From Halobacillus ihumii (lineage in GTDB: Bacteria; Bacillota; Bacilli; Bacillales; Halobacillaceae), in contig NZ_CACVAO010000001.1 in NCBI RefSeq assembly GCF_902726645.1, forward strand, positions 2,419,362 to 2,483,361: 64,000 nt of DNA, written 5' to 3'. Each line of letters opens with the position of its first letter. Position 1 is the stretch's first letter. Of this stretch, positions 50,711 to 59,321 are shown in pieces. Made by a program: the position numbers and the translations under genes. The notes under the pieces are model-generated. The model did not search any database, was not told where the DNA came from, and was given only the letters and a program-made list of their open reading frames with translations.

Positions 50711-51957
50711 ATGTGGGCGAGGTAATAGTCGGCGGCTCGCTTGTATTTTCCTAACTCATAGAAGTGATCGCCAAGTTTTTGATAGAGTGTTTCTAGCGGT
50801 TCTTTATCTGTTCCTTTTTCAAAGTAAGCAATACAGCTTTCTAATCCTTGCTCGTAGCGGACTTGATCTCCTGTTTGTCGATAGTAATCAAGAAAGGACT
50901 CGAGAAGATAGTAGTGGTCAGCCTCATCACTAATCTCATCTTTTGCTGTATTAAAAATACTTTGAGCTTGCGGCAAATCTCCTTCTTGTAAATAAGACTT
51001 ACATAAGGAATGATAAGAAATTTGTTTATTTGCAGTCTCTCCTTCTAGTTCCTTCAGTTTAAGGGCGCGTTCTAGGAAGGAACAGGCTTTTTTGTTTTGC
51101 CCAAAATTCCTCATCACCACTCCTTTATTATGAAGAATCTGTGCAAGGAGATAGCGGTTCTCGTCTTGCTCAGACAGCTCCTGGGCTTGGTCTAGAAATT
51201 TCATGGCCTCCTCAAATTGTTTTTGATTGAGATAGATAACCCCAAGCAGGTTCAAAATCATGCCCACATCTTCTGTTTGATTAAGACTTTCATAATAGGT
51301 TCGCACTTCTTTACAATAATCTATCGCCATCTGGTAGTCCTCGAGAGCATTTGATAAAACGGCCCGATTATAAGTAAGAGCAGCCTTTATAGGAAGGGGA
51401 CTTTTGGCAAGGGAAAAGTCCTGATAATGACGCAAACTGGTTAGGAAATCAGCTTGCTGATAGGTTCTGATACCCTGACAGTAATGATAGGCATTTCTCA
51501 CATAAGGAGGTAAATCCTCAAGCGCATATTTGTGAAGATAGGCTTGAATATACCGGTCGTAAAGCATCTTGGCCTTCTTGGCCATACGTGATTTGCAATA
51601 ATAGCTGCATTTTAATAAAAGAAAGTACATTTCCTGATTAACATGGTATAAATATTCATAATAATTCTCATCTATGGCTTCAATAAGGGGACCTGCCCTG
51701 TCTAAATCGGTAATAATAAACAATTGTAACTGGTTGAGGACGTGGCGTACTTCATGGTCTTCCGCTTCATATTTAGTGAAAAAGGCCTCCGGCATGCCCA
51801 ATGCTTTAGAAATGACCTGTAAAGTGTTAACACCTGGCCGTCGGTGGCCATTTTCTATTTTACTAAGATGGGCCGTAGATAGATGTTCTCCGCCAAGCTG
51901 CTGCAAGGTCATATTATGTAACTTACGATAGATGGAAATTCTCCTGCCAATATCCAT
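50677..51957 (-). CDS. HTH-TPR regulator of the RRNPP group (NprR/PlcR-like)
   Basis: A 426-residue cytoplasmic regulator: an XRE helix-turn-helix at about 5-58 (ISIYRKLHNMTLQQLGGEHLSTAHLSKIENGHRRPG) followed by about nine TPR motifs to the end (VGMILNLLGVIYLNQKQFEEAMKFLDQAQEL, YLLAQILHNKGVVMRNFGQ). This is the architecture of quorum-sensing receptors that bind re-imported peptides. No pro-peptide gene was found on either side. Its 3' end lies within a terminator hairpin. ATG has AAGGAGGTG upstream. Peptide dependence is inference. Confidence 0.85.
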   Translation of the reverse strand: MDIGRRISIYRKLHNMTLQQLGGEHLSTAHLSKIENGHRRPGVNTLQVISKALGMPEAFFTKYEAEDHEVRHVLNQLQLFIITDLDRAGPLIEAIDENYYEYLYHVNQEMYFLLLKCSYYCKSRMAKKAKMLYDRYIQAYLHKYALEDLPPYVRNAYHYCQGIRTYQQADFLTSLRHYQDFSLAKSPLPIKAALTYNRAVLSNALEDYQMAIDYCKEVRTYYESLNQTEDVGMILNLLGVIYLNQKQFEEAMKFLDQAQELSEQDENRYLLAQILHNKGVVMRNFGQNKKACSFLERALKLKELEGETANKQISYHSLCKSYLQEGDLPQAQSIFNTAKDEISDEADHYYLLESFLDYYRQTGDQVRYEQGLESCIAYFEKGTDKEPLETLYQKLGDHFYELGKYKRAADYYLAHIKTTSDLPIIG

Positions 51958-52206
51958 TATCCTACACCTCCTTGAAAAAATTACCTATCTCTATCATACA
52001 GGAATCGACAAGTTAAGAATAGGTCTAAAGTTACATAAAAATGGAACAGCTGTAAAAACATAAGTGTTTCTTAATTTTCAGCTGTAATTTTTAATATTCA
52101 TTTGCTTTTTTGTCCCTTGATAATAGTTCAATAAAAAGATTTGAAAATATATGAAATATAGTACGATTAGATTATATAAAAAGAATGAATGAGTGCAGGG
52201 GATACA

Positions 52207-52755
52207 ATGGAGTGGGCAAAAATGATAAATGATAAAGAGATCGTGCTGACAGAAGTCATGAACCATGAATATTCAACATTACTGCGTACGGCACAGTCCT
52301 ATGTAAAAGATGTGATGATAGCTGAGGATATGGTTCAGGAGGCATTCTTGAAAGCATATGAAAAATTCGATTCTTTTCAGCAGGGAAATAGTCTTCGGGC
52401 CTGGGTATTTAGAATAATGATCAATCAATGCAAAGATTATCTTCGCAGCTACACTTATCGAAAGGTTTCCCCTTGGGAGGACCAATGGCTGCATGTTGTA
52501 CAGGCGGACCAGCAGAATCCGCTGGCGGTCATGGTGGAAAAAGAAGATAATGAGATGATTCATGAAGCAATCGGGTTATTGCAGCCAGACTATCATGAAG
52601 CAGTAGAGCTTTACTATTTTAAAGAATTATCTGTTAAACAAATGTCCTCAGCCCTTCATATGAATGAGAACACGCTAAAGACACGGATGAAAAGGGCCCG
52701 TGATCATCTAGGGAAGTGCTTGAATGCTCATAAAGAAAAAGTTTATTCTGCCTGA
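52207..52755 (+). CDS. ECF-type RNA polymerase sigma factor
   Basis: A sigma-70 family protein of about 182 residues. Region 2 is YVKDVMIAEDMVQEAFLKAYEKFDSF with RAWVFRIMINQCKDYLR, and region 4 is SVKQMSSALHMNENTLKTRMKRARDHLGK. The start is uncertain: ATG 52189, 52207 or 52222 are in frame, none with a strong RBS; 52207 (GGGGATACA before it) is chosen. The expected anti-sigma factor gene is absent, since a terminator follows directly. Targets unknown. Confidence 0.87.
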   Translation: MEWAKMINDKEIVLTEVMNHEYSTLLRTAQSYVKDVMIAEDMVQEAFLKAYEKFDSFQQGNSLRAWVFRIMINQCKDYLRSYTYRKVSPWEDQWLHVVQADQQNPLAVMVEKEDNEMIHEAIGLLQPDYHEAVELYYFKELSVKQMSSALHMNENTLKTRMKRARDHLGKCLNAHKEKVYSA

Positions 52756-52770
52756 AGGGCCGCGTATAAG

Positions 52771-52812
52771 AAAAAAGCTGAGTACCTGTCAATTCAGGTA
52801 ATCAGCTTTTTT
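52771..52812 (+). terminator. Terminator after the ECF sigma gene
   Basis: AAAAAAGCTGAGTACCTG pairs with CAGGTAATCAGCTTTTTT (one mismatch) around six bases. The following 90 bp contain another stem (CAGCTCCG...CGGAGCTG, 52860-52897) near the end of the Sco gene and a GGCTGGAACATAAC string that may be a remnant of the dispersed repeat. Confidence 0.9.
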
Positions 52813-52902
52813 AGTGGCTGGAACATAACTAAACTTCTTAAGTGAAATTACTTTTAACCCAGCTCCGTTTTCAACCGAACTTCGGGCGCCGGAGCTGCTG
52901 TT

Positions 52903-53487
52903 CTAGTTAGCGACAATCTTGACGTCTTCAACAATTTGCCCAAACGGTACATCACTTGCGCCTCGATAATACTTTACAACTTTCCCCTCTTGATTAACTA
53001 AAAAAAACTGGGATCCGTGAGCCACTTGATCAGCACCTTCCGGCTTATCAGCGATTGTATGGAAGCTTTCTTTAGCAAATGATTCGATTTTATCTTGCGT
53101 GTAACCTGTAACAAATGTCCAATTGCTAAAATCAGCTCCTTGAGCAGAAGCGAATTCTTTCAGCTTTTCCGGCGTGTCTACTTTAGGGTCGACACTGAAT
53201 GATACGATTTCAGCTTCGATCCCTTCTTCTTTAAGCATATCTTGGATTTTAGCCATATTCCTGGTCATAGGCGGGCAAACTGTCGTACAGGAAGTGAAGA
53301 TAAAATCAGCGAGCCACACTTTTCCTTCCATTTCATCAATCGAAAATTCTCCTTTATTCTGGGTGGTGCCCTGGATACTGCCAATTTCCCAATTTAGCGG
53401 CTCTTTTAGCTCTTTGGTACCGCAACTGGCTAATATAAGGGCAACGATAACAAGTAATATAGGTATAATTAAACGTTTATGATTCAT
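52903..53487 (-). CDS. SCO1/SenC/PrrC family copper lipoprotein (YpmQ-like)
   Basis: Delivers copper to the CuA site of cytochrome c oxidase or acts as a thiol oxidoreductase outside the membrane. The 194-residue lipoprotein has lipobox ILASC (Cys22), the thioredoxin-fold Cys pair in FTSCTTVCPPM and the conserved copper-ligand His in QVAHGSQFFLVN. ATG 53487 is preceded by GAAAGGG; the longer frame starts in a non-hydrophobic run. Monocistronic. No oxidase gene is near. Confidence 0.92.
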   Translation of the reverse strand: MNHKRLIIPILLVIVALILASCGTKELKEPLNWEIGSIQGTTQNKGEFSIDEMEGKVWLADFIFTSCTTVCPPMTRNMAKIQDMLKEEGIEAEIVSFSVDPKVDTPEKLKEFASAQGADFSNWTFVTGYTQDKIESFAKESFHTIADKPEGADQVAHGSQFFLVNQEGKVVKYYRGASDVPFGQIVEDVKIVAN

Positions 53488-53684
53488 GAAGGCACCCTTT
53501 CTTCCTTTGTTTCTATACATCAGTTTACGACTCTGTAATAGTCAGGTCAATTTTAAGAGAGAGATATTTAAGCATGTCCTTATTAAACGTCAAGGAATAT
53601 TCACAAAATTGTGGATGGACATTACATAATTCAGAACGTTTCAGGGGAGAATAATGGTCTAAGAAATGTCAGTGAGGGATGCTT

Positions 53685-54467
53685 ATGCCTTATTTTACAA
53701 ACCAATTTGGGCAAAGGTTGTTTTATGAAGATGCAGGGGAGGGAGAAGTACTTCTGTTCCTCCATCCACCGGGGATGGGAAGAAAAGTGTTCATGCAGCA
53801 GCATGAACTTGCTGACCGATATCGGTTGATTCTTCCTGATCTGAGCGGCCATGGAGATTCAGATACGACTGATCTTTCCCCAAGCCTTGAAGATTTTGCG
53901 GAAGAAATTAAACAATTAATCGATGTTTTGCACATTGATCAAATCATTCTTGTTGGGTATTCAGCTGGAGGAGCCGTAGCTCAATATTTTGCCCTTCAAT
54001 ACCCTAATAAAGTTAAAGCACTTATCTTGTCAGGTGCTTTCCCTTTCGTCGATACGTTCTTTTTACGCTTTGAATTCAGCATGGGGATGAGGTGGGTGAA
54101 GAAAAGTCCTCAGACTCTTGCTATGCTTTTAGGAAAATCCCATTTTAGAAGGCCGGAATATAAACAGGAACTTCGTGAGCACATGAACAAATCAGATCCA
54201 AAGGTATGGTATGAGTTTTATAAGCAGGCCTTTAATCATGATTGCCGTCAACATTTAGATCAATTAAAGATGCCCATATTATTAATGTACGGGGAGAGGG
54301 CAGTCTGGATTAATCACCACGCAAAGTTTTACCGTGCGTGTCCGGATGCGACTTTAGTTATTGTGGATCGTGCTTTACACCAGCTTCCAGCCACCCACTG
54401 GCCAACCTTTAATCAGTCCATTATCGATTTCATCGAACGTAAAATAGAAAAATATACAGCCAAGTGA
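53685..54467 (+). CDS. Alpha/beta hydrolase fold protein
   Basis: A 260-residue hydrolase: oxyanion motif LFLHPPGMG, nucleophile elbow VGYSAGGAVAQ (Ser near 90), acid in LLMYGERAVW and a C-terminal histidine in ALHQLPATHWP. Probably an esterase or haloperoxidase-like hydrolase; the substrate is unknown. GAGGG lies six bases before ATG 53685, preferred over the ATG two codons upstream. Monocistronic with a shared terminator. Confidence 0.87.
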   Translation: MPYFTNQFGQRLFYEDAGEGEVLLFLHPPGMGRKVFMQQHELADRYRLILPDLSGHGDSDTTDLSPSLEDFAEEIKQLIDVLHIDQIILVGYSAGGAVAQYFALQYPNKVKALILSGAFPFVDTFFLRFEFSMGMRWVKKSPQTLAMLLGKSHFRRPEYKQELREHMNKSDPKVWYEFYKQAFNHDCRQHLDQLKMPILLMYGERAVWINHHAKFYRACPDATLVIVDRALHQLPATHWPTFNQSIIDFIERKIEKYTAK

Positions 54468-54490
54468 TCTTTGTCACTTGGCTGTTTTTA
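54456..54490. terminator. Bidirectional terminator overlapping both stop codons
   Basis: ACAGCCAAGTGA pairs with TCACTTGGCTGT around a six-base loop, with T-run on the plus side. The hydrolase stop lies within the left arm and the convergent gene ends in the right arm. Confidence 0.9.
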
Positions 54491-55904
54491 GATCAAAAGT
54501 GAATGTATGATTGATGCGTTTACTGATGCCGGCATGTTCTACAGTAAAGGTTAATTCCTCAGCACCCATAATGGAGTAGGCAGAAACCCAGATATGCAGT
54601 GATTCCTGATCAGGAGAAAAAACATGGACCTCGTCTTTGCTGCCTTGGTCGTTTTCTACTGTAAATGGTTTCTGGGTGTAGTCGTTTCCCATGATGAAGC
54701 TATTGTGAGGAGCAAGGGAAATGGCCTGGTCCTTTTGTTTCGGTTTAAATGTTAGAATGAATTTTGATTGGTCAGGAAGTTGATAAATTTTCTTTTTTAA
54801 ATAGACATCCGTGTTATACAAGGCTGCTACTTTTTGATGAACATCGACTACTTTGCCTCTGCTGTTTTTCCCTATGTTTTCTTTGAAATCAGTGACATCT
54901 ACTTTGAACGAATAACCCTGATCTGATTGCAGGCCAACTTGTTCAAGCTGGAAAGTTAAGGAGTCGGGTGTTTTCTCAAATGGAGAGAATTCAGCCACGT
55001 ACATTTCCTGATTCTCCCCGTAAGGCGCTAGAAACCTTACGTCTTTTTCTTCCCCGTAATTCGATTTGATGGAAGCTTGAAAATAGTTGGTAATCGGCAA
55101 GGATTGGTGGCTCATATCTAAGATGATTCGAGTATCCGTCAGCCCCACTTTTGCTTTTTTAAGCTCGACAGTGAGCCCGTCCTTCTGATAGGTTTGATGC
55201 AACTTTGCTGTCTTTAAAATGCTATCTCCAGGTTCATAGGTGAAATGGATGGGAGCCGCCTCTGTCTTATAGCGGTCCCCGTTCACTTCTACATGGAGCG
55301 CGGTAAGCACTGTTTGATCAAAGGGTACCCCTTTCCTGTTTCGGAAAGAAGTGTTATTTTTCAGCCGAATGGTCGGGATCGTTGCAAAGGTGTACAGTTT
55401 TCCGTTATAGGCGATCGAGTCTCCAGAATCAGCGAAAGCTACTTGCAGAGATTGTGTAGGAATGTTCCCGTCTAAAGCTTCCAATTCAATATCGGAAATA
55501 GCTACTGGAAGTTTTTCTTTGTCTTTATTATGATCATAATCCTCAACTAAACTAAGGTCATAACTGTAATAGATAAAAATACGATTTCTGGTGTACCATA
55601 CATCATTTAAAAACAAATTTCCTTTATGTTGGGGAATAGAATATTCCTGGTTCGGCGAGGAGACGATTTCAAGCGTTTCAGCCTTTGTTATCCCCGGTGT
55701 GAGGGTTTCATAAAATTGACTAACTTCTGCTTTGTTCTTGGCCATCTTTATGTCATCGGGAAGATTCTTGTGGGTCATGGAAGGTAACGTTTCCTGGGTA
55801 AGACTGGGTTTTGTCCCTTCATCCATAGAAAACTGGACAACAACAGCGAAGGTGATGAGGAGGATGGCAATTCCAACCCACTTAAATAGTTTTTTGTTTT
55901 TCAT
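54474..55904 (-). CDS. Membrane-anchored extracytoplasmic protein of unknown function, 476 residues
   Basis: One N-terminal TM segment (about 7-25, preceded by KNKK) and then some 450 residues of beta-rich, soluble sequence with repeated immunoglobulin-like patterns, probably outside the cell. No cysteines form an evident motif and no enzyme signature is seen. ATG 55904 is used (GAAAGGG upstream, wide spacing); GTG 55934 is the alternative. Convergent with the hydrolase. Possibly linked to an anti-sigma or sensor role, but nothing shows this. Confidence 0.7.
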   Translation of the reverse strand: MKNKKLFKWVGIAILLITFAVVVQFSMDEGTKPSLTQETLPSMTHKNLPDDIKMAKNKAEVSQFYETLTPGITKAETLEIVSSPNQEYSIPQHKGNLFLNDVWYTRNRIFIYYSYDLSLVEDYDHNKDKEKLPVAISDIELEALDGNIPTQSLQVAFADSGDSIAYNGKLYTFATIPTIRLKNNTSFRNRKGVPFDQTVLTALHVEVNGDRYKTEAAPIHFTYEPGDSILKTAKLHQTYQKDGLTVELKKAKVGLTDTRIILDMSHQSLPITNYFQASIKSNYGEEKDVRFLAPYGENQEMYVAEFSPFEKTPDSLTFQLEQVGLQSDQGYSFKVDVTDFKENIGKNSRGKVVDVHQKVAALYNTDVYLKKKIYQLPDQSKFILTFKPKQKDQAISLAPHNSFIMGNDYTQKPFTVENDQGSKDEVHVFSPDQESLHIWVSAYSIMGAEELTFTVEHAGISKRINHTFTFDLKTAK

Positions 55905-56082
55905 AAACAGGCAGACCCTTTCTTTGCCCCGCACGACGTGCCGTTTTTAATCGCGAACTGAGTCAAATTTATTTTGTCGCGCTACTGGGGTCGCTTGCGC
56001 TTTTATTCTTATAAAATAGTTGGTGTCTATATAGTAACAAAATAGTTTGAAAAGTGAATAGGTTATCTGCCCATAAAAAATA

Positions 56083-56114
56083 AGCTTTGCCTCAAGGTTT
56101 GAGACAAAGCTTAC
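56083..56114 (-). terminator. Terminator of the 58-residue protein gene
   Basis: On the minus strand TAAGCTTTGTCTCA pairs with TGAGGCAAAGCTTA (one G-T), then TTTTTT; the stop codon lies in the first arm. Confidence 0.88.
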
Positions 56115-56287
56115 TTCGTGTCATCATCTGAATAATGTTCAAACATGGCATCTGACTCTTGTTCATTTTCAATATCCTTTTCTTCATGTTTATGGTCGAA
56201 AGCATCTTTAAGCTTTGACCGTTTTCTAAAAGAATTCGCTAGTTCATTTGTGACATGCTCTTTTTCTTCGTGTTTTTTATTACTCAT
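56111..56287 (-). CDS. Small highly charged protein, 58 residues
   Basis: ATG 56287 has AAGGAGACTTTACC before it. The product is almost entirely charged: MSNKKHEEKEHVTNELANSF..., Lys/His/Glu-rich, ending EHYSDDDTK, and probably disordered or a single helix. It has its own terminator. No family recognised; such small charged proteins are common among stress and spore genes in Bacillaceae. Confidence 0.65.
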   Translation of the reverse strand: MSNKKHEEKEHVTNELANSFRKRSKLKDAFDHKHEEKDIENEQESDAMFEHYSDDDTK

Positions 56288-56425
56288 TGGTAAAGTCTCC
56301 TTTCCTTATATTCTTGTTCCCTTCTTCCGGACTGCTGTAAACCTTTGCTTAACGTTTATGAAAAGATTCCGATAGTAAAAGTAGCGTGAGTGATGAAGGA
56401 TCCTAAGTAAAGCAGGTGAAGGAAA

Positions 56426-58561
56426 GTGACTCAGAAAATTGGACATCCATGGAAGGTACTTAAACAGCTGTCCATCCCGATTTGGTTTTATTATAAAGAG
56501 GAAGATAGGATTCATCTCAACACCCCTTTAAAGCAAAAGCTTTCAGCACAACATTCTTCTTTTAGTTTAGACGATTTTGCTTGGATCATACATCCAAATG
56601 ATGTGGCACATGTAATGGAAGCTCTCCAAAGTCAACAGAAGGAGCCGTTTTATTTGAATTATCGGCTGAAGGTCGATGGTCAGTACATATGGGTTGAGGA
56701 TATGGTTGCCCCTTATCATGAATCAGGAGGCACCTGTATAGGCTATACAGGTCAATCGTTATCTTTAACAAGTTATAAAGAGGAACTGGAAGGGCTGAAA
56801 AGATCAGTCATCGAAATAGGGCAGTCTTTCTCTGCTAACGTAGGACAACCCTTCTTTGATTATCTTGTCAAATATTTAGCAAAGATACTTCAAGTGGAGA
56901 CCGTATTGATTGGTGAACTGACGAGTGGGAATGTTGAACAAATTACGGCTGTATCCATGTTCCATAAAGGCGCAGTTTCTAAAGGGTTCACTTACTTAGT
57001 AAAAAATACTCCGTGTGTAGAAGTGGTACGGGGGAAGGAATACTACATTCCTCAAAGAGCTTACGAGTTGTATCCTGAGGACGAGTTGTTTGTGGAAAAT
57101 AAATTCGAGAGCTACTTCGGTGCCCCGTTGCTTAATTCTAAACGAGAGGTGATCGGAGTTCTTGCCATAATGGATACAAGCCTTAGGAAAAATGGCCCCA
57201 TGAGCAAGGCACTCTTCCGGATTTTTGCAGACCGGATGGCTAATGAGTTGTCAAAGAGACGAACAGAACGAGAATTAAAGCACATATCCCAGTTTGATCC
57301 TTTAACAGGATTGGTAAGCAGGAACTATTTCAAAGACTTACTCGCAGAACAACTGGATGATTCAAGACAAAAGGATCAGCAGCTCGCTATGATCTTCATT
57401 GATCTGGATAATTTCAAAATGATCAATGATACGTGGGGTCATGAACGTGGGGATGAATTATTAAAGCAATTTGCGAGTCATTTAAATCGTATTTTTGCCA
57501 GGATGGACTGTATCATCTCAAGGATCAGCAGTGATGAATTTGCTGTCTTGCTGCGGGGAGAAAGTGATGTAGTTCGGGCTCGCGAAAAAGCCGAGGACAT
57601 TATTCATTCAATGAGACGGCCATTTTTTATAAATAAAAAAGAGTACTATAGCACAGCGAGTGTCGGAGTGGCACTTTATCCTCAGGATGCCGAGGAAGAA
57701 GAGGCATTATTGAGGTATTCAGATGCTGCGATGCATAAGGCGAAAAGAAAAGGTAAAAACCGATACGAATTGTATAACCCATATATGAGCGAAGAAATGA
57801 TTGATGAAATGCAGCGTAAGCAAGCATTACATCATGCTTTAGAACGGCGAGAGTTCACTTTGCATTATCAGCCTCAAGTTTGTGGGATCACTTCCAAAAT
57901 TAATGGGTATGAGGCGCTTATTCGTTGGAATCAGCCATTGATGGGGTTGCTGACCCCTGACCATTTTATTAGTCTTGCAGAGGAAAGCGGGGCAATTATT
58001 CCGATTGGTGAATGGGTACTGATAGAAGCTTGTCAGCAAGTGAAGCAGTGGCAGGAAGAGTTTAATCGTCCTGATTTACATGTCTCTGTTAATCTATCAG
58101 CTGAACAGTTTGCCGATCGTTATTTAAAGGATAAAATATTTAAGGCGTTAAGACTGGCAAAGCTTAACGCGAACTGCCTCATCATCGAAATTACGGAGAC
58201 CATGGTGCTTAGAGATTTTGGTCATAGTTCTGAAATCTTAGAAGAATTACGTGGTCACGGTATTCAAGTCCACTTAGATGATTTTGGTGTAGGCTTTTCA
58301 TCAATGAATTACTTGAGCCGTCTTCCCGTTGATGCCATCAAAATTGATCGTTCTTTTATTCGGCAAATTGGCTCAGATACAAGTGATGTTGCGATCGTTA
58401 GCGCCATTATCGCTATGGCCAAGAGTTTAAATTTGCAAATCATTGCTGAAGGTGTGGAGACAGAGGAACACATTGATTATTTAAGTGATAAGGGATGTCA
58501 TGAATATCAAGGGTATTACTATAGTAAACCTCTCCCTGTAAAAAGCGTGCAGCCATGCTAA
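56426..58561 (+). CDS. PAS-GAF-GGDEF-EAL protein, probable c-di-GMP phosphodiesterase
   Basis: A 711-residue soluble signalling protein: PAS at about 35-125, GAF at about 135-275, GGDEF at about 285-445 and EAL at about 460-705. The GGDEF signature is degraded to SSDEF (368-372), so cyclase activity is doubtful and it may only bind GTP. The EAL domain keeps YEALIRW, NLSAEQF, EITET, DDFGVGFSSMNYL, KIDRSFI and IAEGVE, so hydrolysis of c-di-GMP is likely. Start is GTG 56426 with AGGTGAAGGA before it. Monocistronic. PAS and GAF ligands unknown. Confidence 0.9.
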   Translation: MTQKIGHPWKVLKQLSIPIWFYYKEEDRIHLNTPLKQKLSAQHSSFSLDDFAWIIHPNDVAHVMEALQSQQKEPFYLNYRLKVDGQYIWVEDMVAPYHESGGTCIGYTGQSLSLTSYKEELEGLKRSVIEIGQSFSANVGQPFFDYLVKYLAKILQVETVLIGELTSGNVEQITAVSMFHKGAVSKGFTYLVKNTPCVEVVRGKEYYIPQRAYELYPEDELFVENKFESYFGAPLLNSKREVIGVLAIMDTSLRKNGPMSKALFRIFADRMANELSKRRTERELKHISQFDPLTGLVSRNYFKDLLAEQLDDSRQKDQQLAMIFIDLDNFKMINDTWGHERGDELLKQFASHLNRIFARMDCIISRISSDEFAVLLRGESDVVRAREKAEDIIHSMRRPFFINKKEYYSTASVGVALYPQDAEEEEALLRYSDAAMHKAKRKGKNRYELYNPYMSEEMIDEMQRKQALHHALERREFTLHYQPQVCGITSKINGYEALIRWNQPLMGLLTPDHFISLAEESGAIIPIGEWVLIEACQQVKQWQEEFNRPDLHVSVNLSAEQFADRYLKDKIFKALRLAKLNANCLIIEITETMVLRDFGHSSEILEELRGHGIQVHLDDFGVGFSSMNYLSRLPVDAIKIDRSFIRQIGSDTSDVAIVSAIIAMAKSLNLQIIAEGVETEEHIDYLSDKGCHEYQGYYYSKPLPVKSVQPC

Positions 58562-58655
58562 TGGTTTCACGTTCTTTTTTTGAAATATGATACACTGATT
58601 GAAAGAATTTATCGACGGTTTAATGGGTTAACACTGTAAAGAAATGGGTGGGGCT

Positions 58656-59249
58656 ATGAAAGAAAGGCTTAAAATATACAGTAAATGGTTAACTCCGATT
58701 GGGGAGAAGGATAGAGATGAAGTCCATCGTGATGGGGATTGGCATGAAAGTTTTCATTGCTGGTTTTACCAGCATGAAGAGAATCGAAGTATGATTTATT
58801 TTCAGAAACGTTCTGATAGTAAGAAAGATTACCCCTCTCTGTACGATATTACAGCTGCTGGTCACATTACAGCAGGGGAAAGCAGGGTCGGTGGGGGTTT
58901 ACGTGAAATTGAAGAGGAGCTCGGTTTAAAAGTAACGCAGAACCAATTGAATTACACCGGATTTTATAAAGAAGAGCTGCTGTTTAAAACGATTAAGGAC
59001 CGGGAGATCTGCCATATCTATTTATGTCCCTATGAGGATCATATGAAACTGAAAATCAATGAAGAGGTTACAGATGTCGTGCAGGCAGACCTTGAGGATT
59101 TTCTGAGCATGCTTTCTAAAAAACGTCCCGATCTCATAGCCAGATCCATGTTGACTGGGGAGGATCTTCCGCTATTTCGTTCAAACTTTTGTCCACATCA
59201 CTTTAACTATTATCAACATGTTGTGCAGGCCATATTGCAGACTCGCTAA
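58656..59249 (+). CDS. Nudix hydrolase
   Basis: A 197-residue protein with a Nudix box starting AGHITAGESRVGG and continuing LREIEEELGLKV, which carries the expected REIEEEL core. The N-terminal SKWLTPIGEKDRDEVHRDGDWHESFHCW region is typical of the IPP isomerase-like/YfcD-type Nudix group. Substrate unknown. ATG 58656 has GGGTGGGG upstream, better than the ATG four codons earlier. Confidence 0.9.
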   Translation: MKERLKIYSKWLTPIGEKDRDEVHRDGDWHESFHCWFYQHEENRSMIYFQKRSDSKKDYPSLYDITAAGHITAGESRVGGGLREIEEELGLKVTQNQLNYTGFYKEELLFKTIKDREICHIYLCPYEDHMKLKINEEVTDVVQADLEDFLSMLSKKRPDLIARSMLTGEDLPLFRSNFCPHHFNYYQHVVQAILQTR

Positions 59250-59259
59250 CCCTTGATAA

Positions 59260-59289
59260 TTGACAGAATATTATATTGATCTTTATACT
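59260..59289 (+). promoter_or_regulatory. Sigma-A promoter of the transsulfuration-type gene
   Basis: TTGACA at 59260-59265, 18 bp, TATACT at 59284-59289, 32 bp before the ATG. No riboswitch fits in this short leader. Confidence 0.7.
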
Positions 59290-59321
59290 TTAATGCATTC
59301 ATCGAAAAAAGGAGCGAGCTT

